Assembly: GCA_025201805.1 (NCBI GenBank)
Contig: MU619244.1
Location: forward strand, 7,729-71,728
DNA length: 64,000 nucleotides
Direction of reading: 5' to 3'
Source: Parasitella parasitica
Lineage: Eukaryota > Mucoromycota > Mucoromycetes > Mucorales > Mucoraceae
The notes beneath the pieces were generated by a model, which worked only from the letters and a program-made list of their open reading frames with translations, did no database searches and was not told the origin of the DNA. This document shows, in pieces, positions 1-11,532 of the stretch (the first letter of the stretch is position 1; each line of letters opens with the position of its first letter). The translations under genes and the position numbers were made by a program.

Positions 1-344
1 CGATACAGCCCATAAGTGGGTGTTAGCGTCGCAATAAAGGGTCAGAGCAACAATGAACTCCTTCTGTCTGTCAAAGACTTCAGTAATGTCGATGATGAGA
101 GAGTGAGCCACTGTGCCTGTCAAAAAAGGTCGAGCAACTTTGTGCGAGAAGTGATCGACAGGAGGTGTACTTGCAGCGCTGGAGGTGAGGGGTTCATGTT
201 CACCGTTTGGCTGGATGGTTGGCGAGACCGACATAACACTCGAGTTGATGTTGGATCCACCAGAAATGACAGTAGACCATAGTTTTTTGCTTTGTTGAAA
301 TGACTTCGGGCTCTTAAAGGTGCCATTGTGATCTTTAGCGGAGG
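1..344. other. window edge, no assigned gene
   Basis: Short overlapping ORFs exist on both strands, but none resembles a family I recognise. Reverse-transcriptase similarity on the plus strand begins only at about 345, just after an in-frame TAG at 336. This stretch is therefore either unrelated flanking DNA at the broken 5' end of the retroelement or a badly decayed upstream part of it. Confidence 0.4.
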
Positions 345-2866
345 AAGCCATGTCTCCTCAAAGACGCGAAGTACTTTGCTGTATATGACTGCTTGAAAGG
401 ATTCTGGCAACTGCCTCTAGCCGCACAATCGAGGGATCTGAGCGGGTTTGCGACATTGATGGGCTGCTTTCGCTGGACCAGACTTCCTATGGGGATGAAA
501 TTATCTCCCTTGGCCTGGCAGGCCCAGATGGACGCTTTATTCTTTGATGAATTGCTCAAGACATTTATCTGCTACATTGACGACGGACTGACCTTTTCGA
601 GGACATTTGAGGACCATCTGGTACATGTCGAGAGTATCCTCCAGAAAGCACAGAAGGCCGGACTATCATTGTCAATATCAAAGTGCAAGTTTGGGTATAA
701 TCAGGTGAAAATCCTGGGCTATATTGTTAGTCGTGCTGGCTTACAGATGGACCCTGCTAAGACTCTACGGATCCTACAATGGCCAACGCCTACGAATGTA
801 CACGAGCTGAATAGGTTCATTGGTGTCATCCAATATTATCGAAGATTCATTCCGCATCTCTCTCAAATGCTGGCTTGCATGAATGACCTCAAGAAGAAGA
901 ATATACGATTTAACTGGACCGACTACCATGACGCCCAATTTCAGACGTTAAAGCAAGCACTGATGGCTGACCCGATTATGAGACATCCGGACTTTAGCAA
1001 GAAGTTTATCCTACTTTGTGATGCAAGCAATGTTGCTATTGGAGGTGTACTGGCTCAAGAAAATGAAGAGGACCCTGGTCTGTTGCATCCCATTTTCTTT
1101 GGTAGTAAAGCACTCTCTGAAGCTGAACGCAAGATCTCGACATATGAGAAGGAATTCTTGGCCATTGTATATTTCATACATTTCTACAAGCAGTGTATCA
1201 TGGGGAATCACTTTATCGTGTACACGGATCAAAAGAGTCTACAGTATCTCATCAAGTTCAATGAGGATGCTAGTGCTAAGGTCGTGCGATGGCAAGCCTC
1301 GCTCATTGCTTATGATTTTGATATCATTTACAAGGCTGGCAAACTAAACGTACATACGGACGCCATGTCAAGGCTGCAGACTGAATTGACCCCAGAACAA
1401 GAAGCAGGAGCGGTAATCGCAGACTACTACTTGCCTCTCAACGTGATTCGGAGAGAACCTGATGATGGATTCACCGAAAGTCAAGGAACGATAAAGAAAA
1501 AGAAGACATCCTTGGAAGAACTAGTTGACAAGCAAATTGTCGGATCATCCGGCATGAAGGAAGAGGTATACGCTACCTTAGTCATCAAGTATTTAACTGA
1601 ATGGAAGTATCCGGAACACTACACGTCCAAGAGAAGGAAAGCGCTCCGTCATCTGGCTCGAGGATTCCTGGTAGTCGATGGGACACTATATAAGAAGCCT
1701 ACAAAAGAGTGCCCAGAGAAGAGACTAGTTATTCGTCAGGCGGAGGTAGTCAATGTGTTAAAAGAGAACCATGACCATATCCTGGCCGGACATCTAGGCA
1801 TTGGTGCAACTTACCAACGGATCAAAACCAAGTACTACTGGCCCGGTTACTATGACACTGTTAGGGTATATGTACAATCGTGCACTGTCTGTCAAGGATT
1901 TGGACTCAACAATCCTCGGGTCCCCATGCATATGGTGGAGAACCGAGCTGTGGAGGGCGCATTCTCGAAAATTGGCATTGACTACATTTACGCGCCAAAG
2001 ACATCTCAAGGTCACTCGGCGGCTCTAGTTATTATTGATTATATAACAGCTTGAGTCCATGCAGAACCAGTGTCCACCCAAAGTGCCAGTTCAACATGCT
2101 TAGTGCTATTCCGATACATTTGTCAGTATGGATGCCCACAACAGGTCATCGCTGACAATGGGACTCATTTCACCGCCCAAGAAGTACAACAATACATGAA
2201 GAACACATTCGATATACATGTCAACTTCGGTCCACCACACCGCCCACAACGTCAAGGCAAGGTCGAGCGCGCAAATCGAACACTGAAGTCCATTTTGAAA
2301 AGATACGTCTGGGAGTACGGCACGGATTGGGATGTGCTAATGCCGGCAGCGCTGTTTGTCATGAGAACGATGATCAAGATCGATGGAGCATATTCACCCT
2401 TCATTCTGACGTATGGCCGACCTCCTCGCTACATGCCCTGGAAAATGAAGACTTGTTGCATTATGAAGACGAAACTGATGAAGAAGCTGTGCTGCAAAGA
2501 ATCACTGAACTAGTAAGGTTGAATAGAAATGTCATTCCAGAAGCCGTGGACAAGATAAACGTCTACAAGGTGAAGATGAAGGCCCATTATGACAAGACTG
2601 CCCAGTCGAAGAATTACAAAGTACATGACAAGGTTATGGTTTGTGATCATACCTTAGTACGAGATGGACAGACATTGGTGCCTCGGTGGCTGGGGCCATT
2701 CATGATCAAAGAGAAGAAGGCGAAAGACACCTACATACTACAAGACCAGTTCCTCACATTACCTCACCCATACCACGCAGATCAGCTCAAGTTGTACAGA
2801 GCAAGACCCAATATATATCTGCCTTTGCACATTAACCGTGGTCGTGTCCAGGTGAATGGGGGATGA
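345..2866 (+). pseudogene. Ty3/gypsy retrotransposon pol remnant (RT-RNase H-integrase)
   Basis: This is the polyprotein of a long-terminal-repeat retrotransposon, which copies element RNA to DNA and integrates it. Domains in order are: reverse transcriptase from its palm (YDCLKGFWQLPL near 384; catalytic YIDD box near 573); RNase H (FILLCDASN near 1006, then YEKEFLAIVY, YTDQKSL and NVHTDAMSRL); a zinc-binding H2C2 region (HLGIGATYQRIKTKYYWPG; CTVCQ near 1880); an integrase core with the acidic triad in GIDYI, IADNGTHF and GKVERANR; and a GPF module (PRWLGPF near 2680). No chromodomain is seen. It is broken: gag, protease and the first part of RT are missing, an in-frame TGA lies at 2052-2054 inside the integrase core, and the frame shifts near 2430-2450. 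Open segments are 393-2054, 2070-2513 and 2327-2866. Class assignment is secure. Confidence 0.93.
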
Positions 2867-3090
2867 TTGTAGTGAGCTGGCGTAGTTACGCTGAAAACCC
2901 GAAGATAGGAGGTGAAACGCCTCCAAAGAAACAAAGCACACATATAAATATCCAAGTATTTCCATAGCAATAAAAATCTTTTATCCCCTTTTTAGTTCTA
3001 GTTTTTTTTCATTTTTTGCCTTATATTTCCCAAACGATCAAAAGCAGTATTTTAGTAATAGCTGCTTGCGTAAGGAATAGTTTAGCAGTT
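2864..3090 (+). repeat. start of the 3' LTR of the gypsy element
   Basis: A polypurine tract (AGGTGAATGGGGGA, 2850-2863) lies at the end of pol and is followed at once by TGATTGTAGTG. That is the expected layout of a plus-strand primer next to an LTR beginning with TG. A TATA-like stretch at about 2941-2949 and an AATAAA signal at 2969-2974 fit the U3 and R parts of an LTR. The far end (CA) cannot be fixed because the 5' LTR is not in the window, so the end given is approximate. Confidence 0.5.
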
Positions 3091-5053
3091 GAATAAGTGT
3101 AGTCTATATTGAAAGTACAGGTAAATTACATCCCGCAACCGAGCCCTCTCAACAATATCAAATAGTTTGTTCGCACCTTGACATTTGAGCAAGTCCGCAT
3201 ATCTTGTTGATGTCATGGCAGCCGAGACATTGCGATATTCAGTGACCGTTGAGATATTATACTGATTCGTATCTGATACAATCATATAATATATTTGCAG
3301 TAAATCAGCAAGCGTAGTACTTGTAGGAATCGATATAGTGCAGATGTAGCAGTGCGTATACATCAAATTAATAAAAAATATATTTTATCAACCATTGTTT
3401 TAATACACGAAATAGATATACAATTAAAACTGGATATATTTATTTGTATACAAGAACACAGCAAAATAATAAACACAATAATCCAGCGAGGAATAGAGCG
3501 TATAAATGCTTTGTTTGGTTTTATAATTCCCATTCAAGTTTCGAATTTTTGAGAAGTCGGCGTTAAATCAAGTATATCTCATTTTCAAAAACTAATTAAA
3601 AATATATAGAAGCTTTAGAAAACTATAAAAAAATATGTGCGTATGCAACAAAGCGTGAAATAAATGGCCATGTATTTTGATTTGAAATAAGAGCTCTTTC
3701 AACAGAGTAAATCATGTTGAAAGTCGGGCGAAATAGATTGAATCAACCAAATCAGGAGATTCGAAATCCAAAAAAGGCGATTTTTTAAGCTGTACACTTC
3801 GTTCTAATTAATAATATGTTAAAAAATAAGATGATTGTTCTATACACAATATCTGCTTAGATTATTTATACTTTTCGAGTGCTGACATCGGTTACATGCT
3901 TGTGGAATCGAGGCTTAATAAACTTGCACCAGATACAACCATGATCTGCCATAATTATAGACAGGAGATCGTGGCAATGTACTTCAATTGAAGATTGAAG
4001 ATTGTCCAATGATGTGATGAGATACGCTTGTGTAAATTGGAGAATAAAGTCTCTTTTTCAAATCAAGAAGGTTATTCCTGTAAGTAACACAGATCTGAGC
4101 ACCAGGATAAAGGTTAAGGCACTGTCAGATCAAAGACGTGTAGCCCTTGTTGTAGTATAACCTCATATCGTGCCCTGTCAAGTAGATTGTCACTGTGAAT
4201 TAGTCTTGTCAATTAGTAATCTAAATAAGTCACCATAATTTATGTAGTAGTTGTAAAAATTATAAATACAGATGCAATTTCGATTTTAAATAAAGTTGTT
4301 GTGCCAGTGTCAAAGGGCGCAGCGTAATGTTATGTAAATATGATTTGTATAAAGTAATATAAAGACTTTTCTGAATAAAACCAGATATAAAACTGAAGAC
4401 TTTTACTGACATAAGATATGATCTCTATTTATACTAAAATATATCCCAATCAATGTTTATTCACATAACATCTGATGTTTGACATGACAAGAAGTGCCAA
4501 ACCTTATTAAATCACAGCATTTCCAGGACAGACCTATCTTTCTAATTTACATTAAAGAGAAGATTGGGTAGGATGTCTTCCCGACATCTCGCGATCTGAT
4601 CTAGATGCATTCTTTGAATAAGCTGTGATGGAGTACAATTATCTAGTAGTAAGGGTAGAATGATGTACTATGTTAATGGACGGTTGGTGTATCTAATTGT
4701 TGACATTGCTATCAGGGTTATTACTTACTATATAATATTTATGTAGATATTATTGGACAAGAAGTAATTGACAGCAATGCGGCGATGTTTATATGAACTA
4801 TAAACTTATATGTAAACAACGATCGGTAGTGACAGATCAGGTTTGCAGTGATATGGATGATTTATAGATAATACATTTGCTAGTATATGAGAAATGTTTA
4901 TGGTAATAAACTATAGTAGCTATTACAGATATTTTCACTAGCGTTCCAATATCTGGTAAAAGTTGAACCTATTTATAACAATTGGATGTTTCATGTAAAA
5001 TGAGACATCATGTAATGTGAATCATTACACATATTTTGACAAACAATTATACT
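3091..5053. other. gene-free AT-rich region
   Basis: No ORF here has codon structure or family similarity that I trust. The stretch is AT-rich and interrupted, and contains one copy of a dispersed repeat (3942-4175, listed separately). The region probably consists of decayed transposon DNA. Confidence 0.5.
3942..4175 (+). repeat. dispersed repeat family A, copy 1
   Basis: This segment matches the reverse complement of 32205-32432 at roughly 75-80 percent by eye. Shared landmarks in order are GATCTG, TACTTCAATTGAAGATTG, GAGAATAAAGTCTC, AAATCAAGAAGGTT and CTGTCAGATCAAAGA. The AATAAA-type motif in the middle would suit an LTR, but terminal TG/CA and target duplications were not found, so the class of element is open. 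Confidence 0.7.
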
Positions 5054-5308
5054 ATGAGCATTAATCAACAATCAAGAGAGCGTCTCACTATCGAGCAAAA
5101 GTACGAAATCTGTATGCATAATGCTCAGTTTCCAACACAACCCAAATTTAAATACCGTCAATTTACTGTAAAATAAGGCAAATTTTCAGCCTTATTTGGA
5201 ATAAGGCTAATAAGACTAACTCCCTGCTTAAAAAAAAAATTCATAAAAATTGTAGCCTTATATCATGAATAGCCTTATATCGAACAGCCTTAAATCGAGC
5301 GGCTACTG
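5054..5308 (+). mobile_element. pogo-like DNA transposon remnant with one terminal repeat
   Basis: A 40-codon ORF (5054-5176) reads RERLTIEQKYEICMHNAQFP, which resembles the helix-turn-helix N-terminus of CENP-B/pogo-type transposases, and then stops. Beyond it lie at least six copies of a GCCTTA(T/A) or TAAGGC motif in both orientations (5173-5295). The unit ends at 5308 as the reverse complement of CAGTAGCCGCTCGATTTAAG, flanked by TA at 5309-5310, as expected for Tc1/mariner-pogo ends. The catalytic domain and the opposite terminal repeat are missing. This end abuts the TNP2-like relic, so the pogo element appears to have landed in it. Confidence 0.6.
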
Positions 5309-6357
5309 TAAAGGACGTGTAGTCCCAAATGTGTTCATCGCCAACTGGTTGCATTATGATGTTGCCATTCAAGTTTGTCAGTACGTTTGGTGGAAAAAGA
5401 GAGTGATTCCTTTCATTACTGAATAGATAAGACGTACGTTGATCGTACATAATGTAGTTGTACCATTGTATGTACTTGGTTATTTCACCATTTTTTCTTT
5501 CCACTTTGGTTATATAACCGAGAAAGAGTTCTTGATTACATTTGGTTTTATAAACCACAAAGCTGTCCTGTACTGTCGATGGTGTTCTATAATCATTATT
5601 ATCGCTATTTTCTCGGCTATCCAGCAACTCTTCAATCTTTGATTGCCACTTCATTATTGATGAGCCAACACGGGATCGTGACGCAGATCCGTCATTCTTT
5701 GTAACTGTGAATGAACCACCATTGACAAGATGTCGCACGAGGAATTGCTTTGCCAATTTCAGAGCTACATCTTTTGAAGGATTGTGTCGGTTTGTCAACA
5801 AAATAGCTTCTCTGATGAACTTGTTGTATTGTTCTCCATGCTCGGTTTCATAGTGAACAGGCATTGCAAAACGACGGATGTCATCCTCCAGATGGAACAG
5901 GAAATGAACCTTCGGCTGAATAGAGAACAAGGGCGGTTCTATGAGTTGTATCTTAATACAGTGGTTGTCACGATCAAGAAGAAGGGCGCTTAGATTAGAT
6001 GTCCAATATCTGATCAAATTAATCAATTGCTCTACGTTGGTTTGCTTGACACCACGCATGTACAACAACGAAGCAAGGTGACCAACTACTTCGAGACAAC
6101 AAGTGGTTTTGCCTAGCAAATCATTTTCGCTCGTGGAGAAAGTATCCCTTAATACAGCTGGAAGAACTTGCATCAGCACTTTGAAATCCCTTCCAATAAA
6201 AGATCCACAATGAACCAACAGAGCTCGAAATTTGCGGGTGTAGGCTTTTGAGGAGCGAATTTTGCCTATCTGTCAAATTCAGCTTTGGATATACAATATT
6301 TGGGCCTGCAATATGTTGTAGATCTTGCAGTTTTCTACGCATAGGATAGGTTCTCAA
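5309..6357 (-). pseudogene. TNP2/Plavaka (CACTA-like) transposase-related relic
   Basis: The long minus-strand ORF (5241-6218) carries the motif HFLFHLEDDIRRFAMPVHYE followed by EQYNKFIREAILLTNRHNPS and a KQFLVRHLVNGG segment. I associate this pattern with the C-terminal half of TNP2-like proteins of fungal CACTA/Plavaka elements, where it typically reads HLxxDIRRFGP...ATExxExxN...NHxAPSRD...VSGG. An upstream fragment in another frame (up to 6357, ending LHPQISSSVG) appears to continue into SFIGRDFK of the main ORF, so there is a frameshift near 6215. The N-terminal DDE part is absent. The last 24 codons of the main ORF (5241-5308) are not native; they are translated from the pogo-like terminal repeat. 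Confidence 0.65.
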
Positions 6358-6577
6358 TGATTAATAGGCTGTAAAAACTGTAGGGTTCTCCCAAGGCAGC
6401 AAGGATTCATCCTAAACAACCCATTACGCAATAATTTATCATAAGAATAAAAACGTTTACAAGACTACATTCTCGACTCACGGCTGCACTTGTAAGCTCT
6501 AGATGATGCTATTATTTTCAAGGGAAAAAATGGATGCTTATTCTATGCTAATAATAGTATACATGTAGATATAAAGT

Positions 6578-8181
6578 CTATGCTCCTATGGATCCATCTT
6601 GCTTTAGTTTTTCAACTTGCTTTCTTGTATAACCCAAAACGTTATTTAAAATCTCATCCGTGTGAGCACCCAAGAGAGGAGGTGCTAAACGGATGCTCGT
6701 CTCGGCTTCACTGTACTTGACAGGAGGGCCTACAACCTTAATTTTACCTGCACGCTCATGCTCGATTTCATGAACCAGGCCTCTCGCTACAATTTGTGGA
6801 TGTTGAAATGTTTGTTCAATGTTATTAATGGGAGCAAATGGAAATCCAGCGCCTGTAAGCTTCTCTAGCCAGTAAGATGTATCTTCCTGTTCTAAACGGT
6901 CTTCCAGCAAACGGATCAATTCTTTGCGATGCTTGACACGATCTGAGTTGCGCTTATATTTGGGATCTTCCAAAAGATGTTCGAGGTCCATGCGGTAACA
7001 GAGCTTGGCAAATTGTCCATCGTTACCTGCACCAATCATTACAAATGAGTCCCTGGTAGGAAGCACCTGGTAAGGTACAATAGAAGGGTGGGATGTGCCC
7101 ATACGCTTTGCTTCTTGACCACCGATCAGATAATTGGAGGCAATATTGGCTAGTGATGCTACTTGAGATTCAATCAACGAACAATCTATATGCTGTCCTT
7201 TTCCAGTAGTGCCGCGTTGAATCAAGGCAGCTAGAATAGCGCTATGAGCATACAAGCCAGTCGTAAGGTCTAGTAATATCCTATTAGGGTATATTGCAAA
7301 TGACCCAGAACTGACTTAAACTTACCGGTAATGGCAACACCTACTTTGACGGGAGTGCCTTCCGGTTCGCCGGTGATGTGCATCAAACCAGCCTCGGCCT
7401 ACTTTTGATCAATTACACTCATCCTTCACGTTTCAATGCTTATACGACTTACTTCAATAATCACGTCGTATCCAGGCCTATTTGCGTAGGGACCTGTTTG
7501 TCCATAACCGGTTATTGAAGCATAAATCAATTTGGGGTTGATCTTGCTTAGCTCTTGATAGCCTAACCCCATCTTTTCAAGTTTTCCTGGCAAATAATTC
7601 TCGACAAGAATATCACTTTCCTTTACAAGGTCGTGAATCAGTTGACGGCCTCCTTCAGATTTCATATTAACAGTGATAGATTTTTTGTTGCGGTTGACGC
7701 ATAAAAAGTAAGCAGATTCGCCATGAGTAAGGTCTGATGGATCTTTGTTGTTGGCAAAAGGTGGTCCCCATGCTCGGGTGTCATCACCACCGTTAGGGTT
7801 TTCAACTTTGACTACATCGGCACTAGTTTTCACGATGAGTATATGTATAAATATGTATTTGTATATAATACGCATTTGTGTGTGCGGCTCTCTGTATTAC
7901 CCTAAATCGCCCAGCATCATTGTGCAGTACGGACCAGCTATTCAAACTGTCATTAGTTGAAAAGTCTTGGTATTTGTTTCATCAAGCCAATATATACCCA
8001 ATACTCTTGTCAAATCTAATACTCGGATTCCCTCTAAAGGAGCATGGCCAGCTGATTTACTGGGTTGATTGAAATCTCTATATTGAGCTGTGCAAGAGTT
8101 AAAGGAACGTTGTATCAAACAGCTCTTGACGGGCTTTGATTTCAAGAAGAAGCGACTTGCACTCAAGATAGTTGTAGACAT
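6578..8181 (-). CDS. class III CoA-transferase, SUGCT-like, mitochondrial
   Basis: Family III (CaiB/BaiF) CoA-transferase that moves CoA between acyl-CoAs and dicarboxylates. The closest known type is succinyl-CoA:glutarate CoA-transferase (SUGCT), which acts in mitochondrial glutarate metabolism. The model complement(6578..7269, 7326..7398, 7453..7822, 7901..7937, 7998..8181) gives 451 aa, the usual length. An N-terminus rich in Ser/Arg/Lys (about residues 1-40) looks like a mitochondrial presequence. Next come [43 protein letters not shown] and the GYD motif of [15 protein letters not shown], whose Asp is the expected acyl-carrier residue. All four introns are GT-AG and close in phase; one exon is only 37 nt. 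The exact substrate is inferred from family resemblance. Confidence 0.88.
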
Positions 8182-8586
8182 GATATATCTAGTTTATATG
8201 TGGAGAGAGAGAAAGAAAAAAAGAAAGCAAGAGAAGAGAGACAAGAGAGACAAGAGGGGAAAAGAAAGGAAACCAGTTTTATACCAAGAAGACTTGAGAT
8301 TATCGGAACCCACCCCACATTATTAGGTTAAAAAAAAGGAACGCATGAAACTTTTCCCGCTTTAAAGCAAAAGGTTATATTATATTTGTCATTTAGTGTA
8401 ACAATCTCATTGCTTAAACAAGATCCTGTGAATTGAAATTGTCATTATTGTATATTGTATATATGACAGATGTTATGTGCAAACAATTTTTGTATTAATA
8501 AAACGTAACAAGAGTAAAAAGTTCACCGTTTTTACCCAGTTTAAGCGTGTATTCAACCATGTCCAGCTCTTTTGGCACCCAATCAA

Positions 8587-10463
8587 TCAATCCAAGCTTA
8601 TCAAAACAAGGTGAGTTTCTGTCAAAATCAAAAGAATCTTTTCAAGTAATAGCTGCGCTCCAATGATATCTACATCGTGGCCCTGAGTCAAGTCAATCAG
8701 GGTTTGCATCTCTTCCAATCTCTTGTCATCATGATGATAATACAAATAAGCGTTTCGACTGCTTTCAATGATGGACGTAAAGTGAAAATAAGCATCATGG
8801 TGAATAAAGCGAGCATCTCGTTTGGAAGCCTGGACAAAACCAAACGCATCAAATGTAGCTGCATGCTGAACTTGAATTTTATCTCCAACTTCTGTCAATG
8901 TGAATACTAGACCATCAACATCCATTTGAAGACAAATGGATGGCATTTCGTTTGCTGCATCAAACGAGCTGCAGATCCAGCGATACGTTCCCGATTCAAA
9001 TTCATCTACAACCACTCCTCTGCAATCATACACGCTAAATACAACAAGTTCGCCAGCATCATCAATATCCTCATCCATGTCTGTAGCCGCTGGATGTTGA
9101 GCTGGTTGCACAAAAGATGGATTTGGCACCAACGACGAAGAGTTGCCATTATCATTTGATGTGAACTTTGCTAATCTACTCTTGATTTCTGACAAGTGAT
9201 CTGTGGAGAGCGTTTCCATGACTCCGTCATCCTTGTCAAAAAGTTGCGGCCAGCGAGTGTGTTCATCGACCTTGGTCATAAAAAGCGTGAGAGTATCGTC
9301 CTCTAGTGTCCAAAGAGACTCTTCAGGCTGTATAGTACTCCATAGCTTGCGAAATGGATATGAAATGCAACTACTGTGCACTAGCAAACTTAGATGGTCT
9401 ACAACGAATTTGCAGTTAATAGCTGATTTTGGCGTATTTCCCGGTAATTTGAATTGCACTGTAATATCAGCACCGTCTTGGCTCCATTGGTAAGCAGTCT
9501 TGTTGGATGCCTCTTCCTCGTGTACAATATCCAATGGCATTACACTGCCTTCTTCTTCTTCGTTTTGCGATAATTTGACTTTATTGTAGCGAGTCTCACT
9601 GCCAAATATACATTTTCCTGATGGTGCGATGGCAGAATACACAGGCACTTCTGGCCCAGTTTGAATATGCAGTGTTTTCAGTAAAAGCACAAACGATCCG
9701 TCGTCTAGTCTTTCTGTATCCGGAGTGGGAATGTCTAATTCCAAGGTTGCGATATTGAATTCGGTTGTTTTCGACGCTGTGCGACTGTACACGACAAGTA
9801 CGATTTTGGTTTTGATTCGACGTGCTGCCAACAGCATACAAGGGACAGGAGAAACACCCTCATTGCCTACACCCAAATAACATGCAGAGGCTAGCGATGT
9901 CCCCAATACCTCCCCGTTCTTCTCTTCGAGCCCGATGAGCTCGATATCACCCACGCCATTCGATGCCAAAAGTAATTCACGGCTGACCGACACAGCTGAA
10001 GGCAATTGAGGTTCGATAGGTACTGTGCTATCGACATCTACAAATGCTGGAATCACCCCTAACGGCTTGATAAGCTCAGTGATCAAGTAGGTGTTGATTT
10101 TGTTGACCAACTGAAGCGAAAAAAAAAAAAAATACAGTCTTTTATCATACTGATTCATGCGTGTGCCAAATTGACATGTGTATATACCTTGTCATAAACA
10201 ATCATGTGCAAATTAAACTCTTGGTCAATACAGAAAGACGACCCTCTGTTTTGGTCTAGAGGATGTCCGTAGATCAGATTACTATGTCGAATTCGTGCTT
10301 GAAGGTCGCGAAATCCAAGGCGTTGGTCGTTTGTGGGCTCGTACACTTGGATGTTACGAAGCGGGAGTCTGATGAGATTGGTTGTTTCTTCAAAGGGGCT
10401 TAGCTTGTAGTCCTCAAATTTGAGGTTAAGCTTTTGCGCATCTGGAATGAATCTTGTATTCAT
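8587..10463 (-). CDS. NudC domain-containing protein 1 (NUDCD1) homologue
   Basis: CS-domain protein related to animal NUDCD1, a NudC-family Hsp90 co-chaperone-like protein linked to COPI in animals. The model complement(8587..10110, 10188..10463) gives 599 aa, near the roughly 580 aa of the family. The N-terminal half is predicted beta-rich (propeller-like). A CS/p23 domain lies in the middle: YQWSQDGADITVQFKLPGNT, then LWSTIQPEESLWTLEDDTLT and RWPQLF. The C-terminal half ends with LILTETHLVLISLD. The start at 10463 (MNTRFIPDAQ) was preferred over an upstream in-frame ATG at 10571, which would add a low-complexity F/K-rich leader overlapping the divergent promoter. Its role in fungi is inferred. 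Confidence 0.82.
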
Positions 10464-10645
10464 ATTTTTGGAGGAAAAAAAAAAAAAAGCGAAAACTGAA
10501 ATTGACAAGAATTCCTGCTTTATCAAGCAAAAAAAAAACCCTTTTTTACCATCTCCGCATTGTCTCACCAATTTCTATCGTATTCATCAACGCCCTTTTG
10601 AACATTTTGACCTCTGTGGTTTTTTTATCTCATTTACTGATAAAT
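10464..10645. promoter_or_regulatory. short divergent promoter between NUDCD1 and RINT1
   Basis: Only about 180 bases separate the two divergent start codons, so they must share upstream sequence. The stretch is A/T-rich with A and T runs flanking each start. No specific factor site is recognised. Confidence 0.45.
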
Positions 10646-11486
10646 ATGACAACCTCAGTAGACGAACTGCAATGCTTCCTAAGCGAAAATATCAAGGATG
10701 ATAAGGACTTGAATTTAAGCCGTATAATCCAACTACTAAAGACTCGCAAAAGTGAGCAAATCAACTTGGATTCAAAGGTAATTCAGAATGTACTCTCGCG
10801 AATATCAAGTTGTTTATATCGAAGCCTATAGCTTCAAGCTCTAGAACAGGAGACAAAAGGCATTCTTTTTCATGCGGCGGACAAAGCTAAATTATACGGA
10901 TCGACTTTAAAGCAACTAAACACTTTATTGGAGACAACTGAAAAGGACATTGATATTTTCATGGTTGATTCTGCGGGAAATACACCTAAAGCAAATCTGC
11001 TCGAGCACCTAACAGTGCTTGAAAACAAATTAAAGGCTATTGATGCTGCAAAAATCTATATCAAAACACTGCTGACAGAGAAGGAGCTGAGGTACGGTTT
11101 TGATTGCTTCAGATATGATGTTCAGTTGCTGACAGATATCTCATGTAAACAAGCTCCCAGGCATTAGGGCTTGTCAAGCAGGAACCCGAGAAAGCTATCA
11201 TACCTTATAAAAAGCTTGTAAAGTTTGAAGAGTATATCAGCGACCAAGCCAGAAAGCACGAGCAATATAGCGGATTAGCAGAGCACTTGCAGAAAAGTCG
11301 GATTCGCCTGTATGAGGAGCTGGACGCAGTGTTGACAGCAGACTTTAAACAGACATTGGACAGTTTATCCTGGCCTTCTCCCATCAAACCACCTTACGGC
11401 CCTCAACTCGGACCAAAACTCAAGAAATTTGAAGAGGCATTCCGCAACCTGTTGATGCTACAAAAGTCGTAAGTAANNNNNNNNNN

Positions 11487-11532
<46 letters not shown>

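Noticed and set aside
10464-10571. 36-codon N-terminal extension of NUDCD1
   Set aside because: Poly-F/K composition from A/T runs and overlap with the divergent promoter; the internal Met at 10463 fits family length.
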